A stretch of DNA of 64,000 bases. It comes from CAZJKE01 sp964546585. GTDB lineage: Bacteria > Planctomycetota > Phycisphaerae > Phycisphaerales > SM1A02. Below are positions 41,913 through 51,405 of this stretch, piece after piece (within the stretch, counting starts at the first letter, position 1; each line of letters begins with the position of its first letter). The notes below the pieces were generated by a model. It was not told where the DNA came from. It saw only the letters and a program-made list of their open reading frames with translations, and did no database searches. The DNA lies in the NCBI GenBank assembly GCA_964546585.1, contig CAZJKE010000008.1, positions 9,635 to 73,634 on the forward strand, given 5' to 3'. Position numbers and translations under genes: made by a program.

Positions 41913-44593
41913 GCTCCCGCTCTTCCCTTTTCTCTGATGACGGCCTGCGCCGCAGCGAGCCTTGCGGTTGGTACGCGAAACGGAGAGCAACTCACATAGT
42001 CGAGTCCGACTTCGGCGCAGAACGCGATCGAATCGGGGTCGCCGCCGTGTTCGCCGCAAATACCGATCTTGAGGCCGCGGCGTGCCGAGCGACCTTTTTG
42101 TACGCCCATGTCGATCAACACGCCAACACCGGCGCGGTCGATGGTCTGAAACGGGTCTCGATCAAAGTGACCGTCCCTTAGATAGCGCGGAAGGAATGAA
42201 TTGATGTCGTCGCGGCTGAATCCATAGGTCAGTTGCGTCAGATCATTGGTGCCGAAACTGAAGAAGTCTGCAAAATCGGCAATCTCGTCGGCCGTTATTG
42301 CGGCTCTTGGGATCTCGATCATCGTGCCAATGGGGATCTTCAGCGTGCCGGAGAACCGTTCTCGATCACGCACGCGGTCAATGGTTTCTTCGACGCACTG
42401 CCGAAGTGTGCGGAGTTCGCTCTCCATTCCCACCAGTGGAATCATGATCTCGGGTCTGGCATCAATTCGTTTTCGCCTGCATCTGATCATCGCCTCGACG
42501 ATCGCGGTGACCTGCATTTCAAGGATTTCCGGATATGTCACTGCGAGGCGGCATCCTCGATGGCCGAGCATGGGATTGAATTCGTGCAGTTGATGCACGC
42601 GGCGGCGTACACGGACCAGGCTGATGCCGATCAAATCGGCAACCTCCCGCTGCCCGGCAGCGTCATGCGGAAGGAACTCGTGCAACGGCGGGTCCAAGAG
42701 CCGGATCGTGACAGGCAACCCCTTCATCGCTTTGAAGATGCCGATGAAATCATCTCGCTGGTAAGGCATGAGTCGATCGAGCGCCGCCTCCCTTGCCTCT
42801 CTTGTGTCGGCCAGAATCATTCGTCGCATGGCCAGGATGCGATCGCCTTCGAAGAACATGTGCTCGGTTCGTGTGAGGCCTATGCCTTCCGCGCCGAGGT
42901 CCCTTGCACGGATTGCGTCTCTGGGAGCATCGGCGTTCGTTCGAACCCGTAGTTTTCGCCGTTTGTCGGCCCAAGCCATAACGGTGGAGAAGTCGGTGCT
43001 GAGGGTGGGATCGGTTCTGGGAACTGCCCCGAGCAACACTTTCCCCGTGCTTCCGTCGATCGAAAGAACGTCCTTCTCTCCGTAACGCTTGTCTCCAATC
43101 AGAACACTCTTTCGTCGCGCATCAATGTGGAGTTCGCCTGCGCCGGCAACGCAGCACTTGCCCCACCCACGAGCAACAACCGCAGCATGACTGGTCATGC
43201 CGCCGGTGGATGTGAGGATGCCTACCGCATGGTGCATGCCGTCGACATCCTCCGGTGAAGTTTCCTTTCGAATCAACAACACATCCTCGCCCGCTTCGGC
43301 ACGCCGCACAGCATCCTCGGCGGAGAAGGCAAGTGTGCCGGTCGCCGCGCCAGGCGACGCTGGTAATCCACGGGCAACGCACGTTGCCTTTGCGAGATCT
43401 TCCTCCGCGAAACTTGGCAGGAGCAGTTGCACAAGGTCTTCGGCTGGAATGCGGAGCAATGCTTCATCCTGGGTGATCATTCGGCTGCGAACCATTTCGA
43501 CTGCGATCTTGACCGCGGCAGCAGCGGTTCGTTTGCCTGTTCGGGTCTGCAGCATCCAGAGCCGACCTCGCTCGATGGTGAACTCGATGTCCTGCATGTC
43601 GCGGTAATGCCGCTCAAGGATCTTCTTGATCTTCAGGAGTTCGTCGAACGCCTCGGCGTTCCATTGGTCCATGACGGACGTCGGCTGCGGTGTTCGAATG
43701 CCCGCCACGACATCTTCTCCCTGTGCATCAATCAGGAATTCGCCGAAGAAGGTGTTCTCGCCGGTGGATGGGTCGCGAGTGAACGCAACGCCGGTGCCGG
43801 AATCGCGGCCCATGTTGCCGAACACCATGGCCTGCACATTGACGGCGGTGCCTCGCAGGTCGTGGATGCCATTGATCTGGCGATAGGAGATGGCGCGTGG
43901 TGCGCTCCAGGACTTGAAGACCGCCTCGATGGCCAGTTCGAGTTGTCTGATCGGATCCTGTGGAAAGTCGTTGCCGACTGTTCGGCGGTAGACACGCTTG
44001 TACCGCCGGCAGAGGTCTTTCAATCCAGCCACGGGCACATCGGTATCCGCCAAGACCTTGTACTTCTTCTTTACGGCATCGAATTCGGCCTCGAACACAT
44101 GGTGATCCATGCCCATTACGACATCACCGAACATGTTGATGAGGCGACGATAGGCATCCCAAGCAAACCGTTCGTTGCCAGTCAGCGATGCAAGGCCGGC
44201 GACCGCTTCATCAGTCAATCCAAGGTTCAGAACCGTATCCATCATGCCCGGCATGGATACAGCCGCGCCACTTCGAACCGAAACCAACAGCGGATTCGTT
44301 GCGGAGGAGAACGACTTGCCGGTTTCTTTCTCGATACGCCGCACCGCCGACCTGACAGCACTCATCAAACCACGGGGAAGTCGCCCATCGCGATCAATGT
44401 ACGCCTCGCACATCGTCGTCGGAATCGTAAATCCCGGTGGAACGGGCAACCCGATCGATGTCATGTCCGCAAGATTGGCGCCCTTGCCCCCGAGGAGGTC
44501 CTTCTGTGAACCACGCCCTTCCGTGACCGACGCCCCGAAGGAGTAGGTCATCTTTGGACTCTTTTTCTTTCTGCTCCGGACGGTCTTGGCCAC
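41909..44593 (-). CDS. ppdK: Pyruvate, phosphate dikinase
   Basis: 894-aa enzyme interconverting pyruvate + ATP + Pi and PEP + AMP + PPi. The N-terminal ATP-grasp domain has LLGGKGANLADMTSIGLPVP; the phospho-His domain has GGMTSHAAVVARGWGKCCV; the C-terminal PEP barrel has the general acid in GICGEHGGDP. The length is typical. It is the first gene of the long minus-strand run and is divergent from pabB across 60 bp. It could support gluconeogenesis or PPi-linked glycolysis. The first ~15 residues are a basic extension (AKTVRSRKKKSPK). Confidence 0.95.
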   Translation of the reverse strand: MAKTVRSRKKKSPKMTYSFGASVTEGRGSQKDLLGGKGANLADMTSIGLPVPPGFTIPTTMCEAYIDRDGRLPRGLMSAVRSAVRRIEKETGKSFSSATNPLLVSVRSGAAVSMPGMMDTVLNLGLTDEAVAGLASLTGNERFAWDAYRRLINMFGDVVMGMDHHVFEAEFDAVKKKYKVLADTDVPVAGLKDLCRRYKRVYRRTVGNDFPQDPIRQLELAIEAVFKSWSAPRAISYRQINGIHDLRGTAVNVQAMVFGNMGRDSGTGVAFTRDPSTGENTFFGEFLIDAQGEDVVAGIRTPQPTSVMDQWNAEAFDELLKIKKILERHYRDMQDIEFTIERGRLWMLQTRTGKRTAAAAVKIAVEMVRSRMITQDEALLRIPAEDLVQLLLPSFAEEDLAKATCVARGLPASPGAATGTLAFSAEDAVRRAEAGEDVLLIRKETSPEDVDGMHHAVGILTSTGGMTSHAAVVARGWGKCCVAGAGELHIDARRKSVLIGDKRYGEKDVLSIDGSTGKVLLGAVPRTDPTLSTDFSTVMAWADKRRKLRVRTNADAPRDAIRARDLGAEGIGLTRTEHMFFEGDRILAMRRMILADTREAREAALDRLMPYQRDDFIGIFKAMKGLPVTIRLLDPPLHEFLPHDAAGQREVADLIGISLVRVRRRVHQLHEFNPMLGHRGCRLAVTYPEILEMQVTAIVEAMIRCRRKRIDARPEIMIPLVGMESELRTLRQCVEETIDRVRDRERFSGTLKIPIGTMIEIPRAAITADEIADFADFFSFGTNDLTQLTYGFSRDDINSFLPRYLRDGHFDRDPFQTIDRAGVGVLIDMGVQKGRSARRGLKIGICGEHGGDPDSIAFCAEVGLDYVSCSPFRVPTARLAAAQAVIREKGRAGA

Positions 44594-44653
44594 GTTGTAT
44601 CTCCACTGCCGGTTTCGAGCCGCGGATGATATCGCAGAACCTACACTCTGCGG

Positions 44654-46003
44654 ATGGGATCGTTGCCGGCGAACACTCCGTCCATTCTTCCGCCTTCGGC
44701 CTCGCTGTTGGCAAGTTATTGCGCCACTCCCGGAGAAGTTGCCGCCGCATTCCCTCAGGATGAACCAATCATCGCCCTGATCGGCGGTGGCAATGATCCC
44801 ACATGGTCGCGATGGAGCATCGTTGCTCCGGTGGGGCCGAAGAGGATCACGCTGCGAGCCGGTGAATCACTGGACGCTTTTGCCTCGGCGATGCACACGG
44901 ATGGCCCACCAACGCTTCTGCCGGGTTGGGTCGGATTCCTTTCCTATGACCTTGGGCGAGTCATCGAGCCCGCAGTCGGCGATGGAGCCAGTTGTGAGTC
45001 CTGGCCTCTGGCAGATCTCTGGTGGTGTGATCGCGCGCTTGTTCACGATGCCGTTTCAAACCAGTGGTGGTCCGTCGGTGGATTACGGCCACCACCGCCG
45101 CCGGCTTGTCCTCCCAGTGCGTTACGGTGCGGACCGCTGGTCGACCCCATTGGTGCCGATGCATTCACCGAAGCAGTCGGCCACGCGATTGGCTTCATCG
45201 AAGCAGGGGACATCTTTCAAGCGAATATCACCCGCAGGTTTCGTTCGCAGATCGATGGCGATGTCCGAGGTGCGGCGCTCGCCGCGTTGGAAGAGAACGG
45301 TGGCTGGTTCGGCGCATACATCGAGTTTCCAGGCACGCCCGACCGATGTCTCTTCTCGCTCAGCCCGGAACTCTTCCTGCATCATGACGCAAGAACTCGG
45401 CGGGTCGTCACCCGCCCGATGAAGGGGACACGGCCCAGTGATGCCGATCCATCATCCCTGCTTTCCTCGCCTAAGGATGCAGCGGAATTGCACATGATTG
45501 TCGATCTCATGCGAAATGACCTTGGCCGTGTGTGCGAGTTCGGGAGCATTGCAGTACCGACTGGCCGCGCTTTGGAGGAGCATCCGACCGTGCTGCAGTG
45601 CGTCGGACAGGTCGAAGGAACGCTGCGGAAAGACCGCAACTTTGCGGATCTGCTGAGAGCGACCTTCCCAGCCGGATCCGTGACCGGCGCGCCGAAGATT
45701 CGCGCGATGCAGGTCATCGACGAACTGGAGGTGTTTCCGCGTGGTCCCTACTGCGGAGCCATCGGCGTCATTGGGCGTTCGGCGGAATTGAGCGTGGCGA
45801 TTCGCACAGCCGCCATCACCGGTGAGCGGACCCCAACCGGCCGGTTCTGCGGAACACTGACGTATGGTGCCGGGTGTGGCATCGTTGCAGACTCCCGCCC
45901 GGTTGAAGAACTGGTGGAATCGGAAGTAAAGGTCCGCGGCATGCGGCAGGCGATCACGCGGCGCGGAGTTGCGCCCGTTGCTGAATCGCAACCGCTCGCG
46001 TAA
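44654..46003 (+). CDS. pabB: Aminodeoxychorismate synthase component I (chorismate-binding)
   Basis: 449-aa chorismate-utilising enzyme of the anthranilate/aminodeoxychorismate synthase group. Residues ~150-440 are the catalytic domain: EAGDIFQANITRRF, TRPMKGTRPSDADP (PIKGT-type loop with the Lys expected of PabB rather than the Ala of TrpE), HMIVDLMRNDLGRVCEFGS, and PAGSVTGAPKIRAMQVIDEL. The Lys supports PabB over TrpE, though salicylate or isochorismate enzymes are related. No PabA or PabC is adjacent. The last 50 bases overlap the convergent PilZ-like gene. Confidence 0.88.
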   Translation: MGSLPANTPSILPPSASLLASYCATPGEVAAAFPQDEPIIALIGGGNDPTWSRWSIVAPVGPKRITLRAGESLDAFASAMHTDGPPTLLPGWVGFLSYDLGRVIEPAVGDGASCESWPLADLWWCDRALVHDAVSNQWWSVGGLRPPPPPACPPSALRCGPLVDPIGADAFTEAVGHAIGFIEAGDIFQANITRRFRSQIDGDVRGAALAALEENGGWFGAYIEFPGTPDRCLFSLSPELFLHHDARTRRVVTRPMKGTRPSDADPSSLLSSPKDAAELHMIVDLMRNDLGRVCEFGSIAVPTGRALEEHPTVLQCVGQVEGTLRKDRNFADLLRATFPAGSVTGAPKIRAMQVIDELEVFPRGPYCGAIGVIGRSAELSVAIRTAAITGERTPTGRFCGTLTYGAGCGIVADSRPVEELVESEVKVRGMRQAITRRGVAPVAESQPLA

Positions 46004-46793
46004 TTTCCTGCACAACGAATCTGCGATGTGAGGGATTGAAGGAGAAGTCAAACATCATCCCGAGATAGGTGTCGCCACTCGACTCGAGATGCCAGTGCAT
46101 GAGTTTGGCCGTCACACAAAGGGATGCTTCCTCATCGCCAGGAAGGTCGAACTGCAGCCAATGCAAGCGATGGCGGCAGGCGCCAGCGGACTCAGCGGAT
46201 GGGATACGAACACCTACGCCCCCTCCCCCGATGTTGACCAAGGATCCCTGAAGTGCAGGGCCAACATCGGGCATCACATGATCGTCTTCAAGCGGCTCCG
46301 GTCCGCAGTCGCCCCGTGATCGTCGCTCGAAACGCAGTTGACAGAGCCGCTCGGCGAGAACGACCGACCGCGGGTCCAGCAGCGGCCACAGTGTGACATC
46401 GGGAAGAGCAAGCGTTGTGGTTGCGATGCGATAATCCCGTCGCCTCTGGCAGCGTTCTACGCCGCCTGGCATTTGGAGCCGCAGGCCGATGTCACCGTTG
46501 CGTCGATCTGTAGATCCGAGGCACGTCGTGCGGAACATCCATCGATTCTGACCGATGGCAATGATCCCAACCAGTTGCACGCCGGATTCCAGCGGGAGCG
46601 GTTCTCCCGCCGCGGTTGGCATCGCCACGAGGATGTCGGTTTCGGTCAGATCCAGCAACTTCGCTCGCCAGATAAAGTCGCCGCCGTTTTGGCCATTGAC
46701 CGGTTCGAGTGCGATCTGGAGCGAGCCGTTGTGATCAAGCAACTGGCGAAGGCATCGCCGCCATCCGGCGGTGCGGGATCGGTGAGCTGGCAT
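45954..46793 (-). CDS. PilZ-domain-like protein
   Basis: About 279 aa, starting at the ATG at 46793 (MPAHRSRTAGW); the frame continues 20 codons upstream. A YcgR-like N-terminal split barrel seems to span residues ~10-110, then RRRDYRI (RxxxR) and, after a long insert, NIGGGGVGVRIP (the D/NxSxxG position). These are the two c-di-GMP-contact motifs of PilZ, but the second has Gly where Ser is usual. It may bind c-di-GMP weakly or not at all. Ends inside the convergent pabB 3' end (50-bp overlap). Confidence 0.65.
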   Translation of the reverse strand: MPAHRSRTAGWRRCLRQLLDHNGSLQIALEPVNGQNGGDFIWRAKLLDLTETDILVAMPTAAGEPLPLESGVQLVGIIAIGQNRWMFRTTCLGSTDRRNGDIGLRLQMPGGVERCQRRRDYRIATTTLALPDVTLWPLLDPRSVVLAERLCQLRFERRSRGDCGPEPLEDDHVMPDVGPALQGSLVNIGGGGVGVRIPSAESAGACRHRLHWLQFDLPGDEEASLCVTAKLMHWHLESSGDTYLGMMFDFSFNPSHRRFVVQEITRAVAIQQRAQLRAA

Positions 46794-46981
46794 GTCGGGT
46801 GTTCTCCTGCTTCGGCGATGGGTCGTCGGCGGCACCGTGCCGCTCCGGGACATGCATCGGCCCGGTAGCGGGCCAGGTGTACGCTACGAAGGGCCAGTGC
46901 GGGTTATGCAGGCAAGTACTGCCCGCATGATCAGAACCACCTTCCCCCCCTTCCCGCAGGGATGCGACCGATAAACGGCCC

Positions 46982-49180
46982 TCAGGATGACTCGGCGAGC
47001 ATTCGGTCCAGGCGAGTGACGGCGTCGGCCAACGCCTCACGCTCGGCAGCAGACGGCCGATGGCCGCCGAATCGAATGGCATAGAAGGAAGTGCAGAGTT
47101 CTGCAAGCAACGAGGCGGGGAGGGGTCGAAGGTGCAGGGAAGCAGCCCACTGCACCGGGGGGCACCAGATCGGCCGAATCTCGCCGTGCCTGGCCAAGAG
47201 TCGAATGACATCGGCGAAGAACCCAATGCTCGCTACCGCCTGTTCGGTGTTGCCCTCAAGACCCAGAGTCCGCCGAATCAACCGCCTGCGACGCAACCGC
47301 ACGACCGCGGCAATGCCGGAGGCAAGTGCAGAGATGAGGACCAGGTTGAACCACAGGCGTCCGCCAGTGCCGATGTCGAACCATGAGACGATCCACGCCC
47401 AGGATTGACGAAGGTCCGTCGAAGCGTTGGCGGCATGTTCCCGCCAGACTGGGTCGATCGTGTCAAGGACATGTTCCTGTGTGTCGCGGTCGTACCCGAG
47501 CACTGCGGTCTGCCACCATGTTTCCCATCGCTGCCAGGCATATCGAATGCTGTCCGACCAGGACATGTCACTCGGCTGTGTCGGCGACCCGTCGGCGGGG
47601 GGCGTCGGATCGAATGTTGCCCACGATCCGGGAGCTACTTCGACCTCGATCCACGCATGCGCATCGCTGTCAAGAACGATGTACTGCCGAGTCGCAGGAT
47701 CGAATCGATCGCAGAGATAGCCTGTGACGACACGAGAAGAGAGCCCGACCGTGTCACACATCGCCGCCATCGACGCGGCAAAGAACTCGCAGTGTCCACT
47801 GCGAGTGGCAAGAAGAAACGTCTCTTCCGGATCGCGGGTGTCGGCGAGTTGGACAGAGCGATCCGCGACAAGATGAACGCCGCCGAGGCTATAGGTGTAC
47901 TGGCCGGAGGTCAGGAAGTCGACAAGAGCGTTGGCTGCGAGGGTTCGCTCCTCTCTTGTTCCGGCGATGACCGATGCGCGGTCAAGCGATCGCTGGGCAA
48001 GAATATCTGCAGCCAGCGCCGCGACGCGGTCATTCTCGTAGTGGCCGCGGACGTACGCGGAAGGAGGGCCTTCAATCGTTGACTCGGGAAAGACTTCGAC
48101 GGCGTATGTGTACAGGCCTTCTCGCATGGGCATGACTTCCGCCACATGTGTGTCGGCGTGATACCGGATGCGGGTGGGACCGCCGGTTTCGATCGCCAAG
48201 GGGCGGTACATGGCGTAGATTCGTTCCACGGGACGGCGAAGCACCACTTCCTGACGAATTGAGGACCTTCGATATCCGGTGTCCGGAAGACGCGTCATTG
48301 CACCCGATCGGCTGGTGAGGATCATGGGGTGCTTGGTGGCAATCTCTCTGATTTCACCATCGCCCGCGCGGCCAAGAACCGCACCGCGGAGTCGCAGCGG
48401 TTCCACGAGTCGCATGCGTGCGCCATCGCTGTCCACCAGCCGCACGGCCATGACCTGCTCGCCCGAAACCGAAATTGGTCGCTCGGGTGCCAATGCCAGT
48501 TCCGTGACATCCCCGCCGGCTTGTGCCTTGTTGTCATCGACGGAACGTCCTGCCCGAGGCAAGACCATGAAGACGGCGACCGAAGCGACAATCCCGACAC
48601 CGAGAAGTGTGATGACGGAGCGGCGGAACATTGTGGTGGCTGATCGTCCGGTGACGGGCCGAGTCCAGGGTGTTGGAAGGTCAAGCGGAACTGCAGCGTA
48701 CCGTTCCTGTCGCATGGACGCCGTTCCGTGTTGAAGTTGGTAGAGCAACAGAACCCAGCAGCCGAGCAATGTCCACGCTGCAAGCACGATCCCGTAGCCA
48801 AGTCCGGTGGCGTACAGGCCGCCGATGACCATGAGCAGCAGACTCAGCAGCAACAGCTGCGCTTCGTTTTCCATCGTGCGGCGGTCATAGAGCTTGATGA
48901 CGGTGAGCCAGATGACGAATTGGCAGAGTGCTTGCGGCACACCTTCGCCGGGGCCGAGAGCTTTGACGACCGTTGTCATTGCGGCGGCAAGAACGAGGAG
49001 TCGTGCAACCCATCCCGGCAGTGATCTTGCTCGCGGCCCTTCAGTAACAAACCAACTGAGTGCCGCCAGTGTGCCGGCAACGATCAAGAGCCCCCACGCC
49101 GCCATCGCAAGGCACTGCGCTGTAACGGCCAACATGATCAGAAGGAATCGCAGCAGCGGGTAGAAACGAACAACGCTCAT
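46982..49180 (-). CDS. TgpA-like transmembrane transglutaminase/protease
   Basis: 732-aa membrane protein: five or six N-terminal helices (residues 1-200), a large periplasmic region with a transglutaminase core, and a C-terminal helix with a cytoplasmic tail. Catalytic residues are visible: Cys in RSGHCEFFAASMAAM, His in DSDAHAWIEVEV, Asp in WATFDPTPP. This matches the TgpA family, often next to DUF58 and a MoxR ATPase. Here DUF58 is directly upstream with a 4-base overlap, but no MoxR gene is present. Confidence 0.88.
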   Translation of the reverse strand: MSVVRFYPLLRFLLIMLAVTAQCLAMAAWGLLIVAGTLAALSWFVTEGPRARSLPGWVARLLVLAAAMTTVVKALGPGEGVPQALCQFVIWLTVIKLYDRRTMENEAQLLLLSLLLMVIGGLYATGLGYGIVLAAWTLLGCWVLLLYQLQHGTASMRQERYAAVPLDLPTPWTRPVTGRSATTMFRRSVITLLGVGIVASVAVFMVLPRAGRSVDDNKAQAGGDVTELALAPERPISVSGEQVMAVRLVDSDGARMRLVEPLRLRGAVLGRAGDGEIREIATKHPMILTSRSGAMTRLPDTGYRRSSIRQEVVLRRPVERIYAMYRPLAIETGGPTRIRYHADTHVAEVMPMREGLYTYAVEVFPESTIEGPPSAYVRGHYENDRVAALAADILAQRSLDRASVIAGTREERTLAANALVDFLTSGQYTYSLGGVHLVADRSVQLADTRDPEETFLLATRSGHCEFFAASMAAMCDTVGLSSRVVTGYLCDRFDPATRQYIVLDSDAHAWIEVEVAPGSWATFDPTPPADGSPTQPSDMSWSDSIRYAWQRWETWWQTAVLGYDRDTQEHVLDTIDPVWREHAANASTDLRQSWAWIVSWFDIGTGGRLWFNLVLISALASGIAAVVRLRRRRLIRRTLGLEGNTEQAVASIGFFADVIRLLARHGEIRPIWCPPVQWAASLHLRPLPASLLAELCTSFYAIRFGGHRPSAAEREALADAVTRLDRMLAESS

Positions 49181-50313
49181 GCGGCGGTGCTCCGATCAGA
49201 TCCACCGAGCAGAAACTCATCCAATTGTTCGCCGGTCAGGTGCCACGCGGCGGGCATCGATGCGGCAGGGCGAGCGCGGTCGGGTCGAAGTACGACCAGC
49301 CCTGCTCGTTCGGCGACGGGAAGAGGTACCTCGCGGGAGGATTGTCGGGGGGCATCGAGATCGAGTAATGCCAGCCTGCCGAGCAGTCGCTCAAGGTGCC
49401 GCGGACCTCGTCGCAGCGATGTATCCCCAGGGCCGGGCAGGCCGAGCACCGTCAAGGCGAATTCCTGGTCCTGTCGCGATGCTTCTGCCAGGAGCGAACC
49501 GCACAAGCTGATGGTGCGTTCCTCGAGATCGCGTGCGTCGTCATCGCACTGGAGTTCGGAAGTGGGTGTGGTCAAGTCGAGAACAACTCGGATGCGTGGA
49601 GGCAACGGGTGGGATCGTTCGACACAGACAAGTTCATCTCGGCGGGCAGAGATTTTCCATGCGATGTCGCGGAGCCCGTCACCGGATCGAAGATCGCGGA
49701 TGCCGAAATATTCGTCCCCCGCACCACCTCGCCGTATTGATCGCTGACCGAGGGGCCCGTCGGCAACAACAGTTCGAAGTACGGAGGGGCGAAGTGCGTA
49801 CATCCGCGGCTGCACGAGTACTCGGCGCGGGTGGTGGAGCCTTCGGGTAGCCCGGATCATGCCGAACGGGAATGTTGTTCGAAGTCTCAGGGTGTTGAAA
49901 CGAGCCTCGCCGCGTCGCTTGGGCCAGAAGATGGCTTCGGCGTGCACTGTTTCGCCCGGGCCAACCTCCATGATCCATGCGCGTGCAGGATTCAGAAGTG
50001 ATCGCCACGAGCCGAAGTCATCGACTTCCTTGATCCAGAGGCTGAATGCCGCGAGTCGCCGCGCACGATTGGTGATGGCGTATCGAACAACGAGCGGTTC
50101 TCCGACGCGGGCGCTTCCGGTCTCAAGCCGGCGAATGTCGATCACGCGGACCGCAAGCCTCGACCAGATGAGTGTCAGGGCCGTACCGACGAGCATGACT
50201 GAGAGGATCCATGTCAGTATGTTGTTGCCCTGAAAGACAGCTGCCGGTGCCACGAGCAGCAGCAGCACCACAAAGACCAGCGTCGGGTGAATCGGAACCG
50301 GCCGCCTCGCCAT
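49177..50313 (-). CDS. DUF58 protein
   Basis: 378 aa. Two N-terminal helices (VFVVLLLLVAPAAVF; ILTWILSVMLVGTALTLIW), a beta-rich domain (ITNRARRLAAFSLWIKEVDD), then the DUF58 signature RDLRSGDGLRDIAWKISARR followed by a VWA-like stretch (IRVVLDLTTPTSEL). The family works with MoxR AAA ATPases and TgpA-type transglutaminases at the membrane. It is coupled to tgpA by an ATGA overlap. The upstream gene is unrelated (scpB). Confidence 0.85.
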   Translation of the reverse strand: MARRPVPIHPTLVFVVLLLLVAPAAVFQGNNILTWILSVMLVGTALTLIWSRLAVRVIDIRRLETGSARVGEPLVVRYAITNRARRLAAFSLWIKEVDDFGSWRSLLNPARAWIMEVGPGETVHAEAIFWPKRRGEARFNTLRLRTTFPFGMIRATRRLHHPRRVLVQPRMYALRPSVLRTVVADGPLGQRSIRRGGAGDEYFGIRDLRSGDGLRDIAWKISARRDELVCVERSHPLPPRIRVVLDLTTPTSELQCDDDARDLEERTISLCGSLLAEASRQDQEFALTVLGLPGPGDTSLRRGPRHLERLLGRLALLDLDAPRQSSREVPLPVAERAGLVVLRPDRARPAASMPAAWHLTGEQLDEFLLGGSDRSTAA

Positions 50314-50344
50314 CCCCCCATCCTACGCACCCCTGGGGACCCTG

Positions 50345-50369
50345 GGGGTCACACCCCGGGTGTGACCCC
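50345..50369. repeat. REP-like palindrome (GGGGTCACACCC / GGGTGTGACCCC)
   Basis: Two 12-base arms with a single C between them, in the 76-bp gap between scpB and DUF58. The same sequence, with CTAGG also following, recurs at 63888-63910. It may terminate the scpB transcript or be a mobile palindrome. Confidence 0.7.
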
Positions 50370-50389
50370 TAGGACGCCCGGGGCGGATG

Positions 50390-50947
50390 TTAGGAAGAGG
50401 GAATGCCTTCGACCGGCGGCAGGTCATCGATCGTGGCGAGGCCAAAGACATGCAGGAACTCGCGAGTCGTCCCATAGAGCATGGGCCTCCCCAGTTCCTC
50501 CGCCCGACCCGTGATTTTCACCAGCCGCCGCTCAAGAAGTCCCCGCAACACCTCGCCGCACGCCACGCCTCGAATCGCCTCTATCTCGGCCCGCATGGCA
50601 GGCTGCCGATAGGCGATGATCGAAAGCGTTTCCAGTGCCGCCTGCGACAGTCGATGCTCCGCACGGTCGGCGTGCAGTCTCGTCGCCAGCGGTGCGAACT
50701 CCGACCGCGTCTGCACTCGAAACCCCCCCGCGAGCCGCTCGATCCGGAACGCGCGGCCATCATCATCGTACGACGCGTTCAACTCCTCAATCGCATTGGC
50801 AATCTGCGATGTATCCCCATCGACATCCAAGCCCAATACCGTTGCAAGCCTCGCCACCGACAGCGGCCGCTCCGCACACAGCAGAAGTGCCTCGACCCGC
50901 TGGGTCAACGGAAGAGTCGCGCAAGGAACGGTTTCCTCTGTTGTCAT
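50390..50947 (-). CDS. scpB: Segregation and condensation protein B
   Basis: 185-aa winged-helix kleisin-interacting subunit of the SMC-ScpAB condensin. Recognisable family stretches: RVEALLLCAERPLSVARLAT, then LSQAALETLSIIAYRQPAMR, and near the end GRPMLYGTTREFLHVFGL. scpA is not adjacent. It overlaps atpC by 4 bases, so the two share a transcript despite unrelated roles. Confidence 0.93.
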   Translation of the reverse strand: MTTEETVPCATLPLTQRVEALLLCAERPLSVARLATVLGLDVDGDTSQIANAIEELNASYDDDGRAFRIERLAGGFRVQTRSEFAPLATRLHADRAEHRLSQAALETLSIIAYRQPAMRAEIEAIRGVACGEVLRGLLERRLVKITGRAEELGRPMLYGTTREFLHVFGLATIDDLPPVEGIPSS

Positions 50948-51366
50948 GTCGCCGCGCCACAGCAGGCGGGGGACTTGGCCATCGCGATCTTCGCGCGGGC
51001 AATGTCCTTTCGCCGCTCAAGAGCCGTGCGATCCTCCCCTTCCTGCAGGACTCTGGCTTCCGCCTCGGCCAACTCGGCCTCGGCTTCCTCCAACTGAATC
51101 TCACCGGCAGGAATCGCGCCCTCGGTCACAAGCGAGAGGCCATCGCCATCCACATGCGCAAAGCCGCCCTCGATCAAATACCAGAGGCTGTCGCCATCCT
51201 GGACATCCAATCGCAGTGCCCCCGGGGCGAGCCGCGTCAACAGCGGCGCCATTCCCGGCAACATGCCGTATTGACCATCCCATGAAGGAAAACTCGCGTA
51301 TCCGACATCGCCTTCGAAGGCGGCAGCGGTCGGCGTGACGATCGTGCAGTGAAAAGTGTTCGGCAT
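50944..51366 (-). CDS. atpC: F-type ATP synthase epsilon subunit
   Basis: 140-aa epsilon subunit: the N-terminal beta-sandwich (FHCTIVTPTAAAFEGDVGYA; GMAPLLTRLAPGALRLD) and the C-terminal two-helix hairpin (LEEAEAELAEAEARVLQEGE). It regulates and couples the F1 rotor. No other atp gene is in the window, and the neighbours are scpB and a sigma-like gene, so atpC is separated from atpD here. The C-terminus PACCGAAT is unusual. Confidence 0.85.
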   Translation of the reverse strand: MPNTFHCTIVTPTAAAFEGDVGYASFPSWDGQYGMLPGMAPLLTRLAPGALRLDVQDGDSLWYLIEGGFAHVDGDGLSLVTEGAIPAGEIQLEEAEAELAEAEARVLQEGEDRTALERRKDIARAKIAMAKSPACCGAAT

Positions 51367-51405
51367 GGTGTGACTCGGTAAGGAGCAAAGTGTAGCGGGT
51401 TCCGA

